Below are positions 24,160 to 33,290 of a DNA stretch of 64,000 nt, piece after piece; positions within the stretch are counted from its first letter, which is position 1; each line of letters begins with the position of its first letter. The notes under the pieces were generated by a model. That model saw only the letters and a list, made by a program, of their open reading frames with translations, was not told the DNA's origin and searched no databases. A program made the position numbers and the translations under genes. The stretch comes from Streptomyces olivaceoviridis. GTDB lineage: Bacteria > Actinomycetota > Actinomycetes > Streptomycetales > Streptomycetaceae. The stretch covers positions 248,001 through 312,000 of the forward strand of contig NZ_BMUI01000003.1 in NCBI RefSeq assembly GCF_014650115.1. The letters run 5' to 3'.

Positions 24160-26628
24160 GTGGCGGGCGAGTCCCCCGACAGGTCGAAGCAGCGCGAGTC
24201 GTCGGCGGAACCGACGTCGGGGAGCGCGGGTTCGGTTCCCGAGGCGCGCGATCCGCGTCTCGGGGTGTCCCGCGAACGGAAGTCGTCGGGCGGCGACACG
24301 GCGACGAAGGTCCTGACGGTACGACCCGAAACCCCGGCCGAGCGGGAGCAGTCGGCCGACCCCGAGGACACCGCCCTCCAGGCGGCGGTGTCGACCTGGG
24401 TGCGCGAACCGAGCCCGGACACGCCTGCGAACGCCGACGACACCGACGGGAAGGCCCCTAAGGCCGACGCCTCGTCCGAGGCGGAGGGCGAGGCCGAGGC
24501 CGAGGCCGAGAAGCCGTCCGACGCGGATGCGGATGCGGACGGGGATGCGGACGGGGAGAGCGAGGCGGAGGGCTCCGCCGACGCGAAGGCCGAGACTGAC
24601 GCCCCGTCCGACACGGGCACGAAGGCCGAGGCGAAGGACACCGACGGCGCCGAGCCGACCGGGGACGAGGGCGCCGAGGCGGACGCCGACGCTGACGCTG
24701 ACGCTGACGCGAAGAACGAGGCGGACGCCGACGCTGGCGCGAAGAACGAGTCGGACGCGGATGCTGACGCGGGCGCGGAGAGCGCGGCAGACGCCAAGAC
24801 AGCCACCGAGGACGGGGACGGACCGGAGGCCGCCGAGGACGGGGACGCCCCACAGGGGCCACCCGCGGCCGACGACGAGAGCCGCACGGCTGGTGCGGGT
24901 GGGGACGAGGACACCGAAGGCGAAGCCGAGGCGGACCCGCGGCCGACGACGCCGCAGGCACCCCGTGCGGGTGGGGACGAGGACGCCGAAGGCGAAGCCG
25001 GGGCGGCGGACGACGACGGGCCCCGCACGGACCCCGCAGCCAAGGACACCGGCGCCAAGGACCCCGCCCCGAAGAAGACCGGCGTCGACCAGCCCACCAC
25101 CGTCTTCAAGGCCGTCCGCCCCAAGACACCCCCCGTCGACCAGCCGACGACCATGCTCAAGCTCGGCGGCAAGCCGACCGCCCCCGAGTCCGACTCCGAC
25201 TCCGAGTCCGCCCCCGAACGCACCAGCAAGTTCGTCGCGCTGAAGGACGACCTGCGCAAGCCGGCCGCCCAGGCCGACGCCAAGGCCCCGGACGCCACCA
25301 CCCCCGTCCCCCAGGTCGGCCCCGAGCGCACCACCCAGCAGCCGCTCCCGCCCAAGCCCCCGCTGGACCTGCTGGCGGAGCTGACGAACACGCCCCCGCC
25401 CCCGGAGACCCCGGTCCGCACGCTCGTGCGCCGGATCAAGATCTGGACCCCGCTGGTCCTGCTCCTGGCGATCATCTTTGCGGTCGTACAGGCCGTGCGC
25501 CCGCTGCCGACGCCCACCCTCGCGCTCACCGGCAAGGACAGCTACACCTTCACCGGCGACCGCACCCAGCTGCCCTGGCCCGGCGAGGGCCAGGGCTGGA
25601 TGGACGTGGACGGCGTCGGCACGATGGGGCACTTCGGCAAGCAGACCCCCGTGGCCATCGGCTCGGTCGCCAAGACCATGACGGCGTACATCATCCTCAG
25701 GGACCACCCGCTGAAGGCGGGCGAGGAGGGCCCGAAGATCAAGGTGGACGCGACGGCCGAGAAGGAGGGCGGCTACAACAAGGCCGGCGAGTCGACGCTC
25801 GACACCGTCAAGGCCGGTGACAAGCTCACCGAGAAGCAGGCCCTGTCGGCCGTCCTGATCCCCTCCGCCAACAACATCGCGCGGCTGCTCGCACGCTGGG
25901 ACGCGGGCTCGGAGGCGGCGTTCGTCAAGAAGATGAACGCCACCGCCAGGGAGCTGGGGATGTCCGACACGACGTACACCGACCCCTCGGGGCTGAAGGA
26001 GACCACCGTCTCCACGGCCGAGGACCAGGTGAAGCTGGGCCGCGCGTTCGTGAAGGTCCCGGCCCTGGTCGCGATCAGCAGCGCGGCGAGCTGGACCGAC
26101 CCCTCCGGCAAATTCTGGCCCAACTACAACGAGCTGCCGTACCGCATCGGCGCGATCGGCATCAAGACCGGCAGCACCACCGCGGCCGGCGGCAACCTGC
26201 TCTTCGCCTCCCGCAAGCAGGTCGGCGGGCAGACGGTGACGATCGTCGGCGCGGTCCTCGGCCAGCACAAGCGGGAGATCCTCCAGACGGTCAACGCGGT
26301 CAGCAAGACGGCGCTGCTCGCCGCCCAGGACGCGCTGACCTCGGCGAAGATCGTGAAGAAGGGGGATGTCGTCGGGTACGTGGACGACCGGCTCGGCGGC
26401 CGTACCCCGGTCGTGGTGACGAAGGACGTCACGGCAGCCGGCTGGGCCGGGATGAAGGTGAAGCTGTCCTTCGCGTCCGGGACCGTGCCGCACAGCGCGA
26501 AGGCCGGCACCCGGGTCGGCACGCTCACCGTGGGTGACGGTTCGGCCGGTGCGGTGAAGGTCCCGGTGGCCCTCCAGACGGATCTGGCGGAGCCCGGTAT
26601 CGGCGCCAAGCTGACCCGGCTGGGCTGA
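24160..26628 (+). CDS. D-alanyl-D-alanine carboxypeptidase with long acidic cytoplasmic tail
   Basis: An 822-aa penicillin-binding protein of peptidase family S11 that trims pentapeptides in peptidoglycan outside the membrane. The catalytic motifs are SVAK (~502-505), SAN (~569-571) and KTGS (~669-672). A single transmembrane segment lies at ~428-447 (WTPLVLLLAIIFAVVQAV). The 427 residues before it would be cytoplasmic; they are highly acidic, Ala/Asp/Glu-rich and include ADADADAD-type runs and imperfect repeats (GGDEDTEGEAE and GGDEDAEGEAG). GTG at 24160 follows GGAGGAGG. It precedes a polytopic membrane protein gene by 224 bp, possibly an operon. Confidence 0.92.
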   Translation: MAGESPDRSKQRESSAEPTSGSAGSVPEARDPRLGVSRERKSSGGDTATKVLTVRPETPAEREQSADPEDTALQAAVSTWVREPSPDTPANADDTDGKAPKADASSEAEGEAEAEAEKPSDADADADGDADGESEAEGSADAKAETDAPSDTGTKAEAKDTDGAEPTGDEGAEADADADADADAKNEADADAGAKNESDADADAGAESAADAKTATEDGDGPEAAEDGDAPQGPPAADDESRTAGAGGDEDTEGEAEADPRPTTPQAPRAGGDEDAEGEAGAADDDGPRTDPAAKDTGAKDPAPKKTGVDQPTTVFKAVRPKTPPVDQPTTMLKLGGKPTAPESDSDSESAPERTSKFVALKDDLRKPAAQADAKAPDATTPVPQVGPERTTQQPLPPKPPLDLLAELTNTPPPPETPVRTLVRRIKIWTPLVLLLAIIFAVVQAVRPLPTPTLALTGKDSYTFTGDRTQLPWPGEGQGWMDVDGVGTMGHFGKQTPVAIGSVAKTMTAYIILRDHPLKAGEEGPKIKVDATAEKEGGYNKAGESTLDTVKAGDKLTEKQALSAVLIPSANNIARLLARWDAGSEAAFVKKMNATARELGMSDTTYTDPSGLKETTVSTAEDQVKLGRAFVKVPALVAISSAASWTDPSGKFWPNYNELPYRIGAIGIKTGSTTAAGGNLLFASRKQVGGQTVTIVGAVLGQHKREILQTVNAVSKTALLAAQDALTSAKIVKKGDVVGYVDDRLGGRTPVVVTKDVTAAGWAGMKVKLSFASGTVPHSAKAGTRVGTLTVGDGSAGAVKVPVALQTDLAEPGIGAKLTRLG

Positions 26629-26852
26629 CCGGCCGGGCCGGCCCTACGGCCCCCGCCCGCCCCGGCTATACGCCCCCGCGCACCCCGTCATGGAGCCCCC
26701 ACCCGGAAGCCCCGTGGCGGGGTGCGTGCTAGCGTCACGAATCGGGGCAGGTCGCCGGTCCCGGGACAGGACGGCGAACTGGACGGAACGCGGCCGGGTA
26801 CTCCTAGGGAAGCGGCCGAGAACAGAAGACGGGACACGGGGAGTGCCTTCAG

Positions 26853-28622
26853 GTGGCCACAGCGGAGCCGACACACGCCGACGACGCGGATCCGGGCCCG
26901 GGACCCGGACCGCGAATACGTCTGTCCACGACTGACCCGGACCGGCTCGCCGCCCTGGAACCGCTCAGGCAGCGGCTGCTCCGGCACCCCGCGCTGTCGA
27001 TGACGGCGCTCTCGGGCGTGCTGCACATCATCTGGTTCTTCACGTTCGCGAACAGCGGTGGCGATCTCGCCGCGCAGGACGCGTGGGCGGAGTTCGTCGG
27101 CCGGCACCCGGACTCGGCGTACAACCTCGCCTGGTACGGCGGCATGCACCCGGTGTCGTACAGCGTGGTGTCGCCGTACCTGATGTCGGTGCTCGGTGTG
27201 CGGACGACGATGATGATCGCCGGGACGGTCTCGGCCGGTCTGCTGACCACGGTGCTGATCCGCAGCCGGGCGGTGAAGAACCCGCTGTGGGCCTCGCTCG
27301 CCGGGATCTTCGCGTTCCTGTGCAACGCGATCTCCGGCCGGGTGACCTTCGGGCTCGGCACGATGTTCGCGCTCGGCTCGGTCGCGGCGGTGTTCTGCTG
27401 GCCGTACCGGTGGCGGTTCAAACGCTGGGCGAAGGCCCTGGTCGCCGCCCCGCTGGCGGCGCTCGCCACGATGGCCTCGCCGGTCGCGGGGCTGTTCGTG
27501 GGCCTGGTCGCGGTCGCCCTGTTCCTCCAGAAGCGGCGGCCGGGCGCGTGGGCGCTGGGGCTCGCGCCGGCGGCGGTGGTCGCGGTGTCGGCGTGGCTGT
27601 TCCCGTTCTCCGGCACCCAGCCGATGGGCTTCGGCTCGGTGATCATGCCGTTGTCGTACGGCCTGCTGTGCCTGTTCCTGGTGCCGAAGGAGTGGGTGAC
27701 GGTCCGGCTGACGGCCGCCGTCTACAGCGTCGCCGTCGTCCTGGTGTGGCTGATCAGCTCGCAGATCGGGTCCAACATCTCGCGGCTGCCGATGCTGTTC
27801 GCGGGCGCGACCCTGATCGCGGCGCTGCCGTACACCGTGCCGAAGTCCCGCAAGTGGTACGTGACCGTGCTGGCCTTCCTCGGCTTCGTCGGCTGGCTCG
27901 GCTTCAAGTCGGTGGACGACATCCTCCACACCACCCCGGCCGCCTCCTGGGCGCGGGAACTCGCCCCGCTGGTCAACGAGCTCCAGAAGGCCGGCGCCGA
28001 GAAGGGCCGGGTCGAGGTGGTCCCGGCCCGCTCGCACCGCGAGGCCTCCGCGCTGGCGCCGTACGTCAACCTGGCCCGCGGCTGGAACCGGCAGGCCGAC
28101 ATGGAGCGCAACCCGCTCTTCTACGACGACACGCTCAACTCGGCGAACTACCACGAGTGGCTCCAGCGGTGGGCCGTGCACTACGTGGTGCTGCCGAAGG
28201 ACAACCCGGACGGCGACGGCGGCGTGCGCGAGCGGCAGCTGCTGCGGCGCGGGATGCCGTATCTGAAGCAGGTCTGGGGCGACGCGAACTGGCAGCTGTT
28301 CAAGGTGACCGATCCGGCGCCGCTCGCCGAGCCGAACGCGGTGGTGGACCGGGCCGAGCAGGGCGAGATGACGCTGCGGGTGCGCAAGGCCGGGCGGATC
28401 CTGATCCGGATCCCGTACTCGCCGTGGCTGAGCATCGTCGACGAGCACGGCAAGAGCCAGTCCTACGACAAGGTCAAGGCGTGCCTGATGGCCACGCCGG
28501 AGGACGTCGACGGGGACAAGTGGACCACTCTGCTCGCGCCGAAGCCGGGCACGTACCGGCTGGCCGCGCCGTACCAGTTGCCGCGCGGTACGCCGTGCCC
28601 CGACGAACTGAGGAAGCCCTGA
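26853..28622 (+). CDS. Polytopic membrane protein with C-terminal extracytoplasmic domain
   Basis: A 589-aa protein with a Pro/Gly-rich N-terminus, about 10-11 hydrophobic segments over residues ~50-360 (VLHIIWFFTFANSGGDLAAQ is the first, followed by WAEFVGRHPDSAYNLAWYGG), and a C-terminal soluble domain of ~220 residues. The layout is like GT-C glycosyltransferases or their relatives, with an acidic loop after the first helix, but no definite family motif is seen. Neighbour to a D,D-carboxypeptidase, so a role in envelope synthesis is possible. GTG at 26853. Confidence 0.75.
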   Translation: MATAEPTHADDADPGPGPGPRIRLSTTDPDRLAALEPLRQRLLRHPALSMTALSGVLHIIWFFTFANSGGDLAAQDAWAEFVGRHPDSAYNLAWYGGMHPVSYSVVSPYLMSVLGVRTTMMIAGTVSAGLLTTVLIRSRAVKNPLWASLAGIFAFLCNAISGRVTFGLGTMFALGSVAAVFCWPYRWRFKRWAKALVAAPLAALATMASPVAGLFVGLVAVALFLQKRRPGAWALGLAPAAVVAVSAWLFPFSGTQPMGFGSVIMPLSYGLLCLFLVPKEWVTVRLTAAVYSVAVVLVWLISSQIGSNISRLPMLFAGATLIAALPYTVPKSRKWYVTVLAFLGFVGWLGFKSVDDILHTTPAASWARELAPLVNELQKAGAEKGRVEVVPARSHREASALAPYVNLARGWNRQADMERNPLFYDDTLNSANYHEWLQRWAVHYVVLPKDNPDGDGGVRERQLLRRGMPYLKQVWGDANWQLFKVTDPAPLAEPNAVVDRAEQGEMTLRVRKAGRILIRIPYSPWLSIVDEHGKSQSYDKVKACLMATPEDVDGDKWTTLLAPKPGTYRLAAPYQLPRGTPCPDELRKP

Positions 28623-28625
28623 CGG

Positions 28626-29465
28626 TCAGCGGAGCCGGTCGGCGTACGTGTCCGTGCCCGGCACCGTCGGGATGAACGGCGCCACCAGCTCCACCCGGCC
28701 CAGCCCCGCCGCGGCCACCTGCCCGTCCAGCCCCGTGAAGTGCTCCTCCCAGCACTCGCGGGGGTCCCTCTCCAGGAACCACAGCAGGGTCAGCCGGGTG
28801 TCCACGCCCTCGACCTGCCGGACGTAGGTCATGCGGTCGCCCGGCAGCGGGGTGGGCCGGAACACGGTCACCATCGCCGCCGGGGAGCCCGTGAGGCGGC
28901 GCGGCAGATGGCGGGCGCGCAGCCACTCCAGCAGTGCCGCCCGCCGCTCCGGCGACTCGGCGTCGATCACCTCCAGCACCAGGCCCGGGTACGGGTGGTC
29001 GAGGGCGTGGAAGTCCCGGGGACCGGCGGCGCCGTCCCGGTACACCGTCGTCTCGTGGTCCTGGAAGGCCGTGAAGACGTGGGTGCGGTCGTGGTAGACG
29101 CGGGCGTCCCGGTTGAGCCGCTTGTTGATGGCGACCGTCCACTTCATGTGGTCGTCGTAGCGGCCGGCGGTGATCCAGTAGGTGGAGAGGTAGCAGCCGG
29201 CGGTGGCCGGCTGGGCGACGGCCGACTTCTCCGGGTAGCGCAGCAGTTGCAGCTCCCGGGTCGCGACCCAGCGGCGGCCCGCGTACATCCAGGGCATGGC
29301 CATCGCGCCGGCGTAGTAGTGGTCGTCCTCGTACCAGCGGTTGTACGCGTACTCGTGGCCGGGGTGCGGCTCGACCAGGGTGATCAGCGCGTGGCCGGGG
29401 CGGACGCCGTACGGGCCGACGGCGGCCAGTTCGGCGTACCGCTCGCTGCGGGTGTCCTCGCTCAT
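28626..29465 (-). CDS. Hypothetical protein, possibly dimeric alpha/beta-barrel fold
   Basis: A 279-aa soluble protein, not confidently recognised. YNRWYEDDHYYAGAMAMPWM followed by YAGRRWVATREL recalls EthD-like dimeric alpha/beta-barrel proteins, and the second half repeats a similar LTLLWFLERDPRECWEEHFT pattern, so it may hold two such modules. Its start (ATG 29465) faces an SDR gene across a 17-bp palindrome shared with the other catabolic genes in this window. It is therefore probably a member of that regulon and may act on a pathway intermediate. Confidence 0.6.
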   Translation of the reverse strand: MSEDTRSERYAELAAVGPYGVRPGHALITLVEPHPGHEYAYNRWYEDDHYYAGAMAMPWMYAGRRWVATRELQLLRYPEKSAVAQPATAGCYLSTYWITAGRYDDHMKWTVAINKRLNRDARVYHDRTHVFTAFQDHETTVYRDGAAGPRDFHALDHPYPGLVLEVIDAESPERRAALLEWLRARHLPRRLTGSPAAMVTVFRPTPLPGDRMTYVRQVEGVDTRLTLLWFLERDPRECWEEHFTGLDGQVAAAGLGRVELVAPFIPTVPGTDTYADRLR

Positions 29466-29495
29466 GCGGTTCCCCTTTCCTGCGGTCGCCCATAC

Positions 29496-29512
29496 TCTGA
29501 CGCTCCGTCAGA
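29496..29512. promoter_or_regulatory. Shared palindrome, site A
   Basis: TCTGACGCTCCGTCAGA is a perfect inverted repeat (7-bp arms, 3-bp centre) between two divergent genes. It is one of six CTGAC-N5-GTCAG sites in this window, all in promoter regions, and has the size and symmetry of a TetR-family operator. Confidence 0.75.
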
Positions 29513-29538
29513 TGAAGCGCCATACCGAAGGAGGGGCC

Positions 29539-30327
29539 ATGTCCCTGCTCGCGGGCAAGACCGTCGTCGTCTCGGGCGTCGGGGCCGGGCTCGGCCACCA
29601 GGTCGCCGCGGCCGTCGTGCGGGACGGCGGGAACGCGGTGCTCGGGGCGCGCACGGAGGCGAACCTCGCCAAGAGCGCGGCCGGGATCGATCCGGGGGGC
29701 AGGCGGACGGCGTTCCGGGCGACGGACATCACGGACGAGGAGCAGTGCGAGGCGCTGGCGGCGCTGGCGCGGGAGCGGTTCGGCGGGATCGACGCCGTGG
29801 TGCAGGTGGCCGCCTGGGACTCGTACTTCGGCGGGCTGGAGGACGCCGACTTCGCGACCTGGCAGTCGGTCGTCGACGTGAACCTGCTGGGAACGCTGCG
29901 GATGACCCGTGCCTGCCTGCCGGCGCTGAAGGCGGGCGGGGGCGGGTCGGTGGTGTTCATCGGGACGCAGTCGGCCGTGGCCGCGCCCTCGCAGGTGAAG
30001 CAGGCCGCGTACGCCGCCTCGAAGGGGGCGCTGACCAGCGCGATGTACTCGCTGGCGCGGGAGCTGGGGCCGTACCGGATCCGGGTCAACACCGTGCTGC
30101 CCGGCTGGATGTGGGGGCCGCCGGTGCAGGCGTACGTCCAGTTCACCGCGCTGACGGAAAGGGTGCCGGAGGAGGAGGTGCTGGCGCGGCTGACCGAGCG
30201 GATGGCGCTGCCGGAGCTGGCCACCGACGGGGATGTGGCGGATGCGGCGGTGTTCCTCGCCTCGGACCGGGCGCGGGCGGTCACGGGTCAGTCGTTGCTG
30301 GTCAACGCGGGAGAGCTGATGCGCTGA
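29539..30327 (+). CDS. Short-chain dehydrogenase/reductase
   Basis: A 262-aa classical SDR that oxidises or reduces an alcohol/ketone with NAD(P). It has VVVSGVGAGLG (~9-19, a variant of TGxxxGIG), VNLLGTLRMTR, the catalytic Ser in VVFIGTQS and YAASKGAL with the Tyr/Lys pair. ATG at 29539 follows GAAGGAGGGG. The promoter contains palindrome site A, linking it to the acyl-CoA synthetase, LLM and amidohydrolase genes. A dehydrogenation step in that catabolic pathway is inferred. Confidence 0.9.
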   Translation: MSLLAGKTVVVSGVGAGLGHQVAAAVVRDGGNAVLGARTEANLAKSAAGIDPGGRRTAFRATDITDEEQCEALAALARERFGGIDAVVQVAAWDSYFGGLEDADFATWQSVVDVNLLGTLRMTRACLPALKAGGGGSVVFIGTQSAVAAPSQVKQAAYAASKGALTSAMYSLARELGPYRIRVNTVLPGWMWGPPVQAYVQFTALTERVPEEEVLARLTERMALPELATDGDVADAAVFLASDRARAVTGQSLLVNAGELMR

Positions 30328-30454
30328 CCCAACTCCCCAGGACCTTCAGGCCGTTCATGTGGATGAACACAGATCAGCAAGCAGAACAATTTTACTCTGA
30401 CTTGACCTTACGCTTGCTTGTCGTGTTCATGTGAGCAGACCCACGATCGGGCAC

Positions 30455-32014
30455 ATGAACAGTCTCGACTGGGCCGTGCTCATCGGCTACTTCGGTGTGA
30501 TGGTCGCGATCGGCGTCTGGTCGCACAAGCGCGTGGACAACGTTTCCGACTTCTTCACGGCCGGCGGCAAGATGCCCTGGTGGCTCTCCGGCATCTCGCA
30601 CCACATGTCGGGCTACAGCGCCGTGATGTTCACCGGATACGCGGGCATCGCCTACACCTACGGCGTCACCTCCTTCATCACCTGGTCCTTCCCCATCGCG
30701 CTCGGCATCGCCATCGGGTCGAAGCTGTTCGCGCCCCGCATCAACCGACTGCGTTCCCGGCTCCATGTGGCCTCCCCGCTGGAGTACCTGAAGAACCGTT
30801 ACAACCTGCCCACGCAGCAGGCGCTCGCCTGGTCCGGCATGCTGCTGAAGATCGTGGACGTAGGCGCCAAGTGGGCGGCCATCGCCACCCTGCTGTCCGT
30901 CTTCACCGGCATCTCGCTGAACCAGGGCATCCTCATCACCGGCGCGATCACCGCCGTCTACTGCACGATCGGCGGCCTGTGGGCGGACGCGCTGACGGAA
31001 CTCGGCCAGTTCGTCATCCAGTTGCTCGCCGGCGTCGCGATGTTCGTGGCGGTCGTGCTGAAGCTGAACGACAAGAACATCGGCTTCTTCGGCGCCTGGG
31101 ACGAGCCGGCCCTCCACGGTCACGGCAAACCGCTGGTCGGCCCCTACGGCACGGTGTTCCTGCTCGCGTTCCTCTTCATCAAGCTCTTCGAGTACAACGG
31201 CGGCATGCTCAACCAGGCCCAGCGCTACATGGCCACCGGCAGCGCCCACGAGGCCGAGCGCTCGGCCCGGCTGTCGGCGGTGCTGTGGCTGGTCTGGCCG
31301 GTGGTGCTGTTCTTCCCGATGTGGATGTCCCCGCTGCTGGTGCACGCGCAGAAGCCGGACGGCTCCGACTCCTACGCCCTGATGACCGAACAACTCCTGC
31401 CGCACGGCCTGTTGGGGCTCGTCATCGTCGGGTTCTTCTCCCACACCATGGCGATGTGCTCCTCCGACGCCAACGCGATCGCCGCCGTGTTCACCCGGGA
31501 CGTGGCGCCGGTGCTGTCGGCCAGGGCGCGGGGCTGGAACGAGCGTTCGGGACTGATCGCGGCCCGTGTCACGACGGTCGTCTTCCTCGGCCTGTCCATG
31601 GCCGTCGCGACCCAGGTCAACTCCCCCACCCTCAAGGACATCATCACCGTCGTCATCAAGTGGGTGGCCGGTCTGATGGGCCCGATCGCGATCCCGATGA
31701 TGCTCGGCCTGCTCCGCCCGTTCCGCCGCTCCGGTCCGACGGCGGCACTCACCAGCTGGGCGGCGGGCCTGCTGGCCTTCTGGCTGGTCAACTACCCCAT
31801 CAACTGGAGCGTCGAGGGCGGCGTCCCGCTCCAGTACCAGGTCTCGATCCCGCTCGCGGTCTCCCTGGTCCTGTACATCCTCATCGGCTACCTCAAGCCG
31901 GAGGACACCCCGGCCCGCCTGGCCGTCATCGAGAAGGTCAACACGGACGGGGACGCGGTGGCGGCCGTGCCGGTGCCGGCCACGGCGGGCGACGACGTGG
32001 TGGGAGCGCCGTAG
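30455..32014 (+). CDS. Sodium:solute symporter (SSS family)
   Basis: A 519-aa inner membrane protein with about 13 hydrophobic helices. Family features are FTAGGKMPWWLSGISHHMSG near residues 30-50 and AMCSSDANAIAAVFTRDV in the later half. Sequence type is closest to the sugar/myo-inositol (SGLT-like) branch, but the substrate cannot be fixed. ATG at 30455 is taken as start; GTG at 30431 would add 8 residues. Upstream is an A/T-rich stretch with TTGACC at 30402, a plausible -35. Monocistronic, convergent with the next gene. Confidence 0.88.
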   Translation: MNSLDWAVLIGYFGVMVAIGVWSHKRVDNVSDFFTAGGKMPWWLSGISHHMSGYSAVMFTGYAGIAYTYGVTSFITWSFPIALGIAIGSKLFAPRINRLRSRLHVASPLEYLKNRYNLPTQQALAWSGMLLKIVDVGAKWAAIATLLSVFTGISLNQGILITGAITAVYCTIGGLWADALTELGQFVIQLLAGVAMFVAVVLKLNDKNIGFFGAWDEPALHGHGKPLVGPYGTVFLLAFLFIKLFEYNGGMLNQAQRYMATGSAHEAERSARLSAVLWLVWPVVLFFPMWMSPLLVHAQKPDGSDSYALMTEQLLPHGLLGLVIVGFFSHTMAMCSSDANAIAAVFTRDVAPVLSARARGWNERSGLIAARVTTVVFLGLSMAVATQVNSPTLKDIITVVIKWVAGLMGPIAIPMMLGLLRPFRRSGPTAALTSWAAGLLAFWLVNYPINWSVEGGVPLQYQVSIPLAVSLVLYILIGYLKPEDTPARLAVIEKVNTDGDAVAAVPVPATAGDDVVGAP

Positions 32015-32036
32015 GGTCCGCTGCCGGAAGCCGCGC

Positions 32037-33152
32037 CTACGCCCGCGGGTACCGGGCCAGCCACCCCGGTGACGAGCCGGCCGGGCCGTGCAGTGCGGGG
32101 CCCTGGGTCATCTCCATCGCGAAGTCGTCGGCCAGTTCCAGGATCGTGGGGCGGCCCTCCAGTTCGGCCAGCCAGGCCGGCGGGAGGGCCGTTTCGCCGT
32201 GCAGGGCCCCGAGGAGGCCCCCGGTCAGGGCACCCGCCGCGGCGGAGGGGCCGCCCTGGTTCACCGCCAGGCACAGCCCGTGCCGTACGTCCTCCCCCAC
32301 CAGCGCGCAGTACACGGAGGCGGCCAGCAGCCCGTCCGCCGTACCGTCGCCGGCCAGCTCCTCCACCCGGGCCGGGGTCGGCATCCCCTGCCGTACCGCG
32401 CCGAGGGCGTGCTGGAGGGCGTCGGAGACCGGCTGGTGGCCGGGGCGGACGGCGAGCAGCGCGAGGGCCCGCTGCACGGCACCGTCCAGGCTGTCGCCGC
32501 GGGCCAGCGCGTGCACGATCACGGCGTACGCGCCCGCCGACAGGTAGGCGATGGGGTGGCCGTGGGTCTGGGCCGCGCACTCCACGGCCAGTTGGACGAC
32601 GAGTTGGGGTTCCCAGCCGACGAGGAGGCCGAAGGGTGCCGAGCGGGCGACCGCCTCCGGCCCCAGCTCCCCCGGGTTCTTCGGGGACTCCAGCGTGCCC
32701 ATGGTGTCGTCGCCGAACCCGATGAGCAGGGCCCGGGTGGGGTCCCGGCGGGCGTACAGCCACTCCTCGCGGGCCAGCCAGCCGTCGTCCTTGCGGCGCT
32801 CGTCGGGCCCCCAGTCCCGCTGGGTGGCCGCCCAGCGCAGATAGGCCCGGTGCAGATCGGTCGGCGGGTGCCAGGCGCCGGTGTCGCGGCGCACCTGGGC
32901 GCGTATCAGCCCGTCCACGGTGAACAGGGTGAGCTGGGTGTGATGGGTGACCGTGCCGCGCCGCCCGTGCCCGAAGGCCAGGTCCAGCAGGCCCTCACCG
33001 CCGTACGCGGCCCGGATCTCCGCCAGGGACAGGGGATCGGCGGGCCCGCCCAGCGCGTCGCCCACCGCGGCCCCGAGCAGCGTGCCCCGCACCCGGCTCC
33101 GGAAGTCCTGCTGTTCGGCACGCCCCCAGACGGCACCGGCTGTCGCCCCCAC
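32037..33152 (-). CDS. ADP-ribosylglycohydrolase-fold protein, probably inactive
   Basis: A 371-aa member of the DraG/ARH family, which normally removes ADP-ribose from proteins using two Mg ions. The family framework is clear (GTLLGAAVGDALGGPADP; LTLFTVDGLIRAQ; TGGLLGALHG). However, the N-terminal metal motif TDDTQ is THHTQ here, and the C-terminal GDSDST motif is GGPSAA, so the main metal-binding Asp residues are lost. A non-catalytic binding role is likely. GTG at 33152 with AGGGGAGG upstream is preferred; GTG 33194 is possible. Convergent with the symporter gene. Confidence 0.82.
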   Translation of the reverse strand: MGATAGAVWGRAEQQDFRSRVRGTLLGAAVGDALGGPADPLSLAEIRAAYGGEGLLDLAFGHGRRGTVTHHTQLTLFTVDGLIRAQVRRDTGAWHPPTDLHRAYLRWAATQRDWGPDERRKDDGWLAREEWLYARRDPTRALLIGFGDDTMGTLESPKNPGELGPEAVARSAPFGLLVGWEPQLVVQLAVECAAQTHGHPIAYLSAGAYAVIVHALARGDSLDGAVQRALALLAVRPGHQPVSDALQHALGAVRQGMPTPARVEELAGDGTADGLLAASVYCALVGEDVRHGLCLAVNQGGPSAAAGALTGGLLGALHGETALPPAWLAELEGRPTILELADDFAMEMTQGPALHGPAGSSPGWLARYPRA

Positions 33153-33290
33153 CAGACCTCCCCTGGCACCGTCCGCCTGTACGACGCCCAGCACTGTAAT
33201 CGACCCAGGACGGTCCGTTGAGTGCCTCCCGGCCGGATTCTGGCGCAATGCGTACGGCGGACCGGGGTGGCCACCGGGAAGAATCCAGCC

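Noticed and set aside
24600..24800. Possible CRISPR-like repeat array
   Set aside because: The periodicity comes from GCGGACGCCGACGCTGAC-type codon repeats inside one open frame; there are no spacers of regular length and no cas genes.
24004..26493. 829-aa and 488-aa minus-strand frames opposite the carboxypeptidase
   Set aside because: Generated by the repetitive Asp/Glu/Ala codons on the plus strand, whose reverse complement lacks stops; the catalytic motifs are on the plus strand.
28619..28629. CTGACGGTCAG at the convergent gene junction as a further operator
   Set aside because: The spacing (1 bp) does not match the CTGAC-N5-GTCAG sites and it lies at two stop codons, not in a promoter.
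32088..33221. 377-aa plus-strand frame opposite the ADP-ribosylglycohydrolase gene
   Set aside because: Shadow of the minus-strand gene, which shows clear family motifs.
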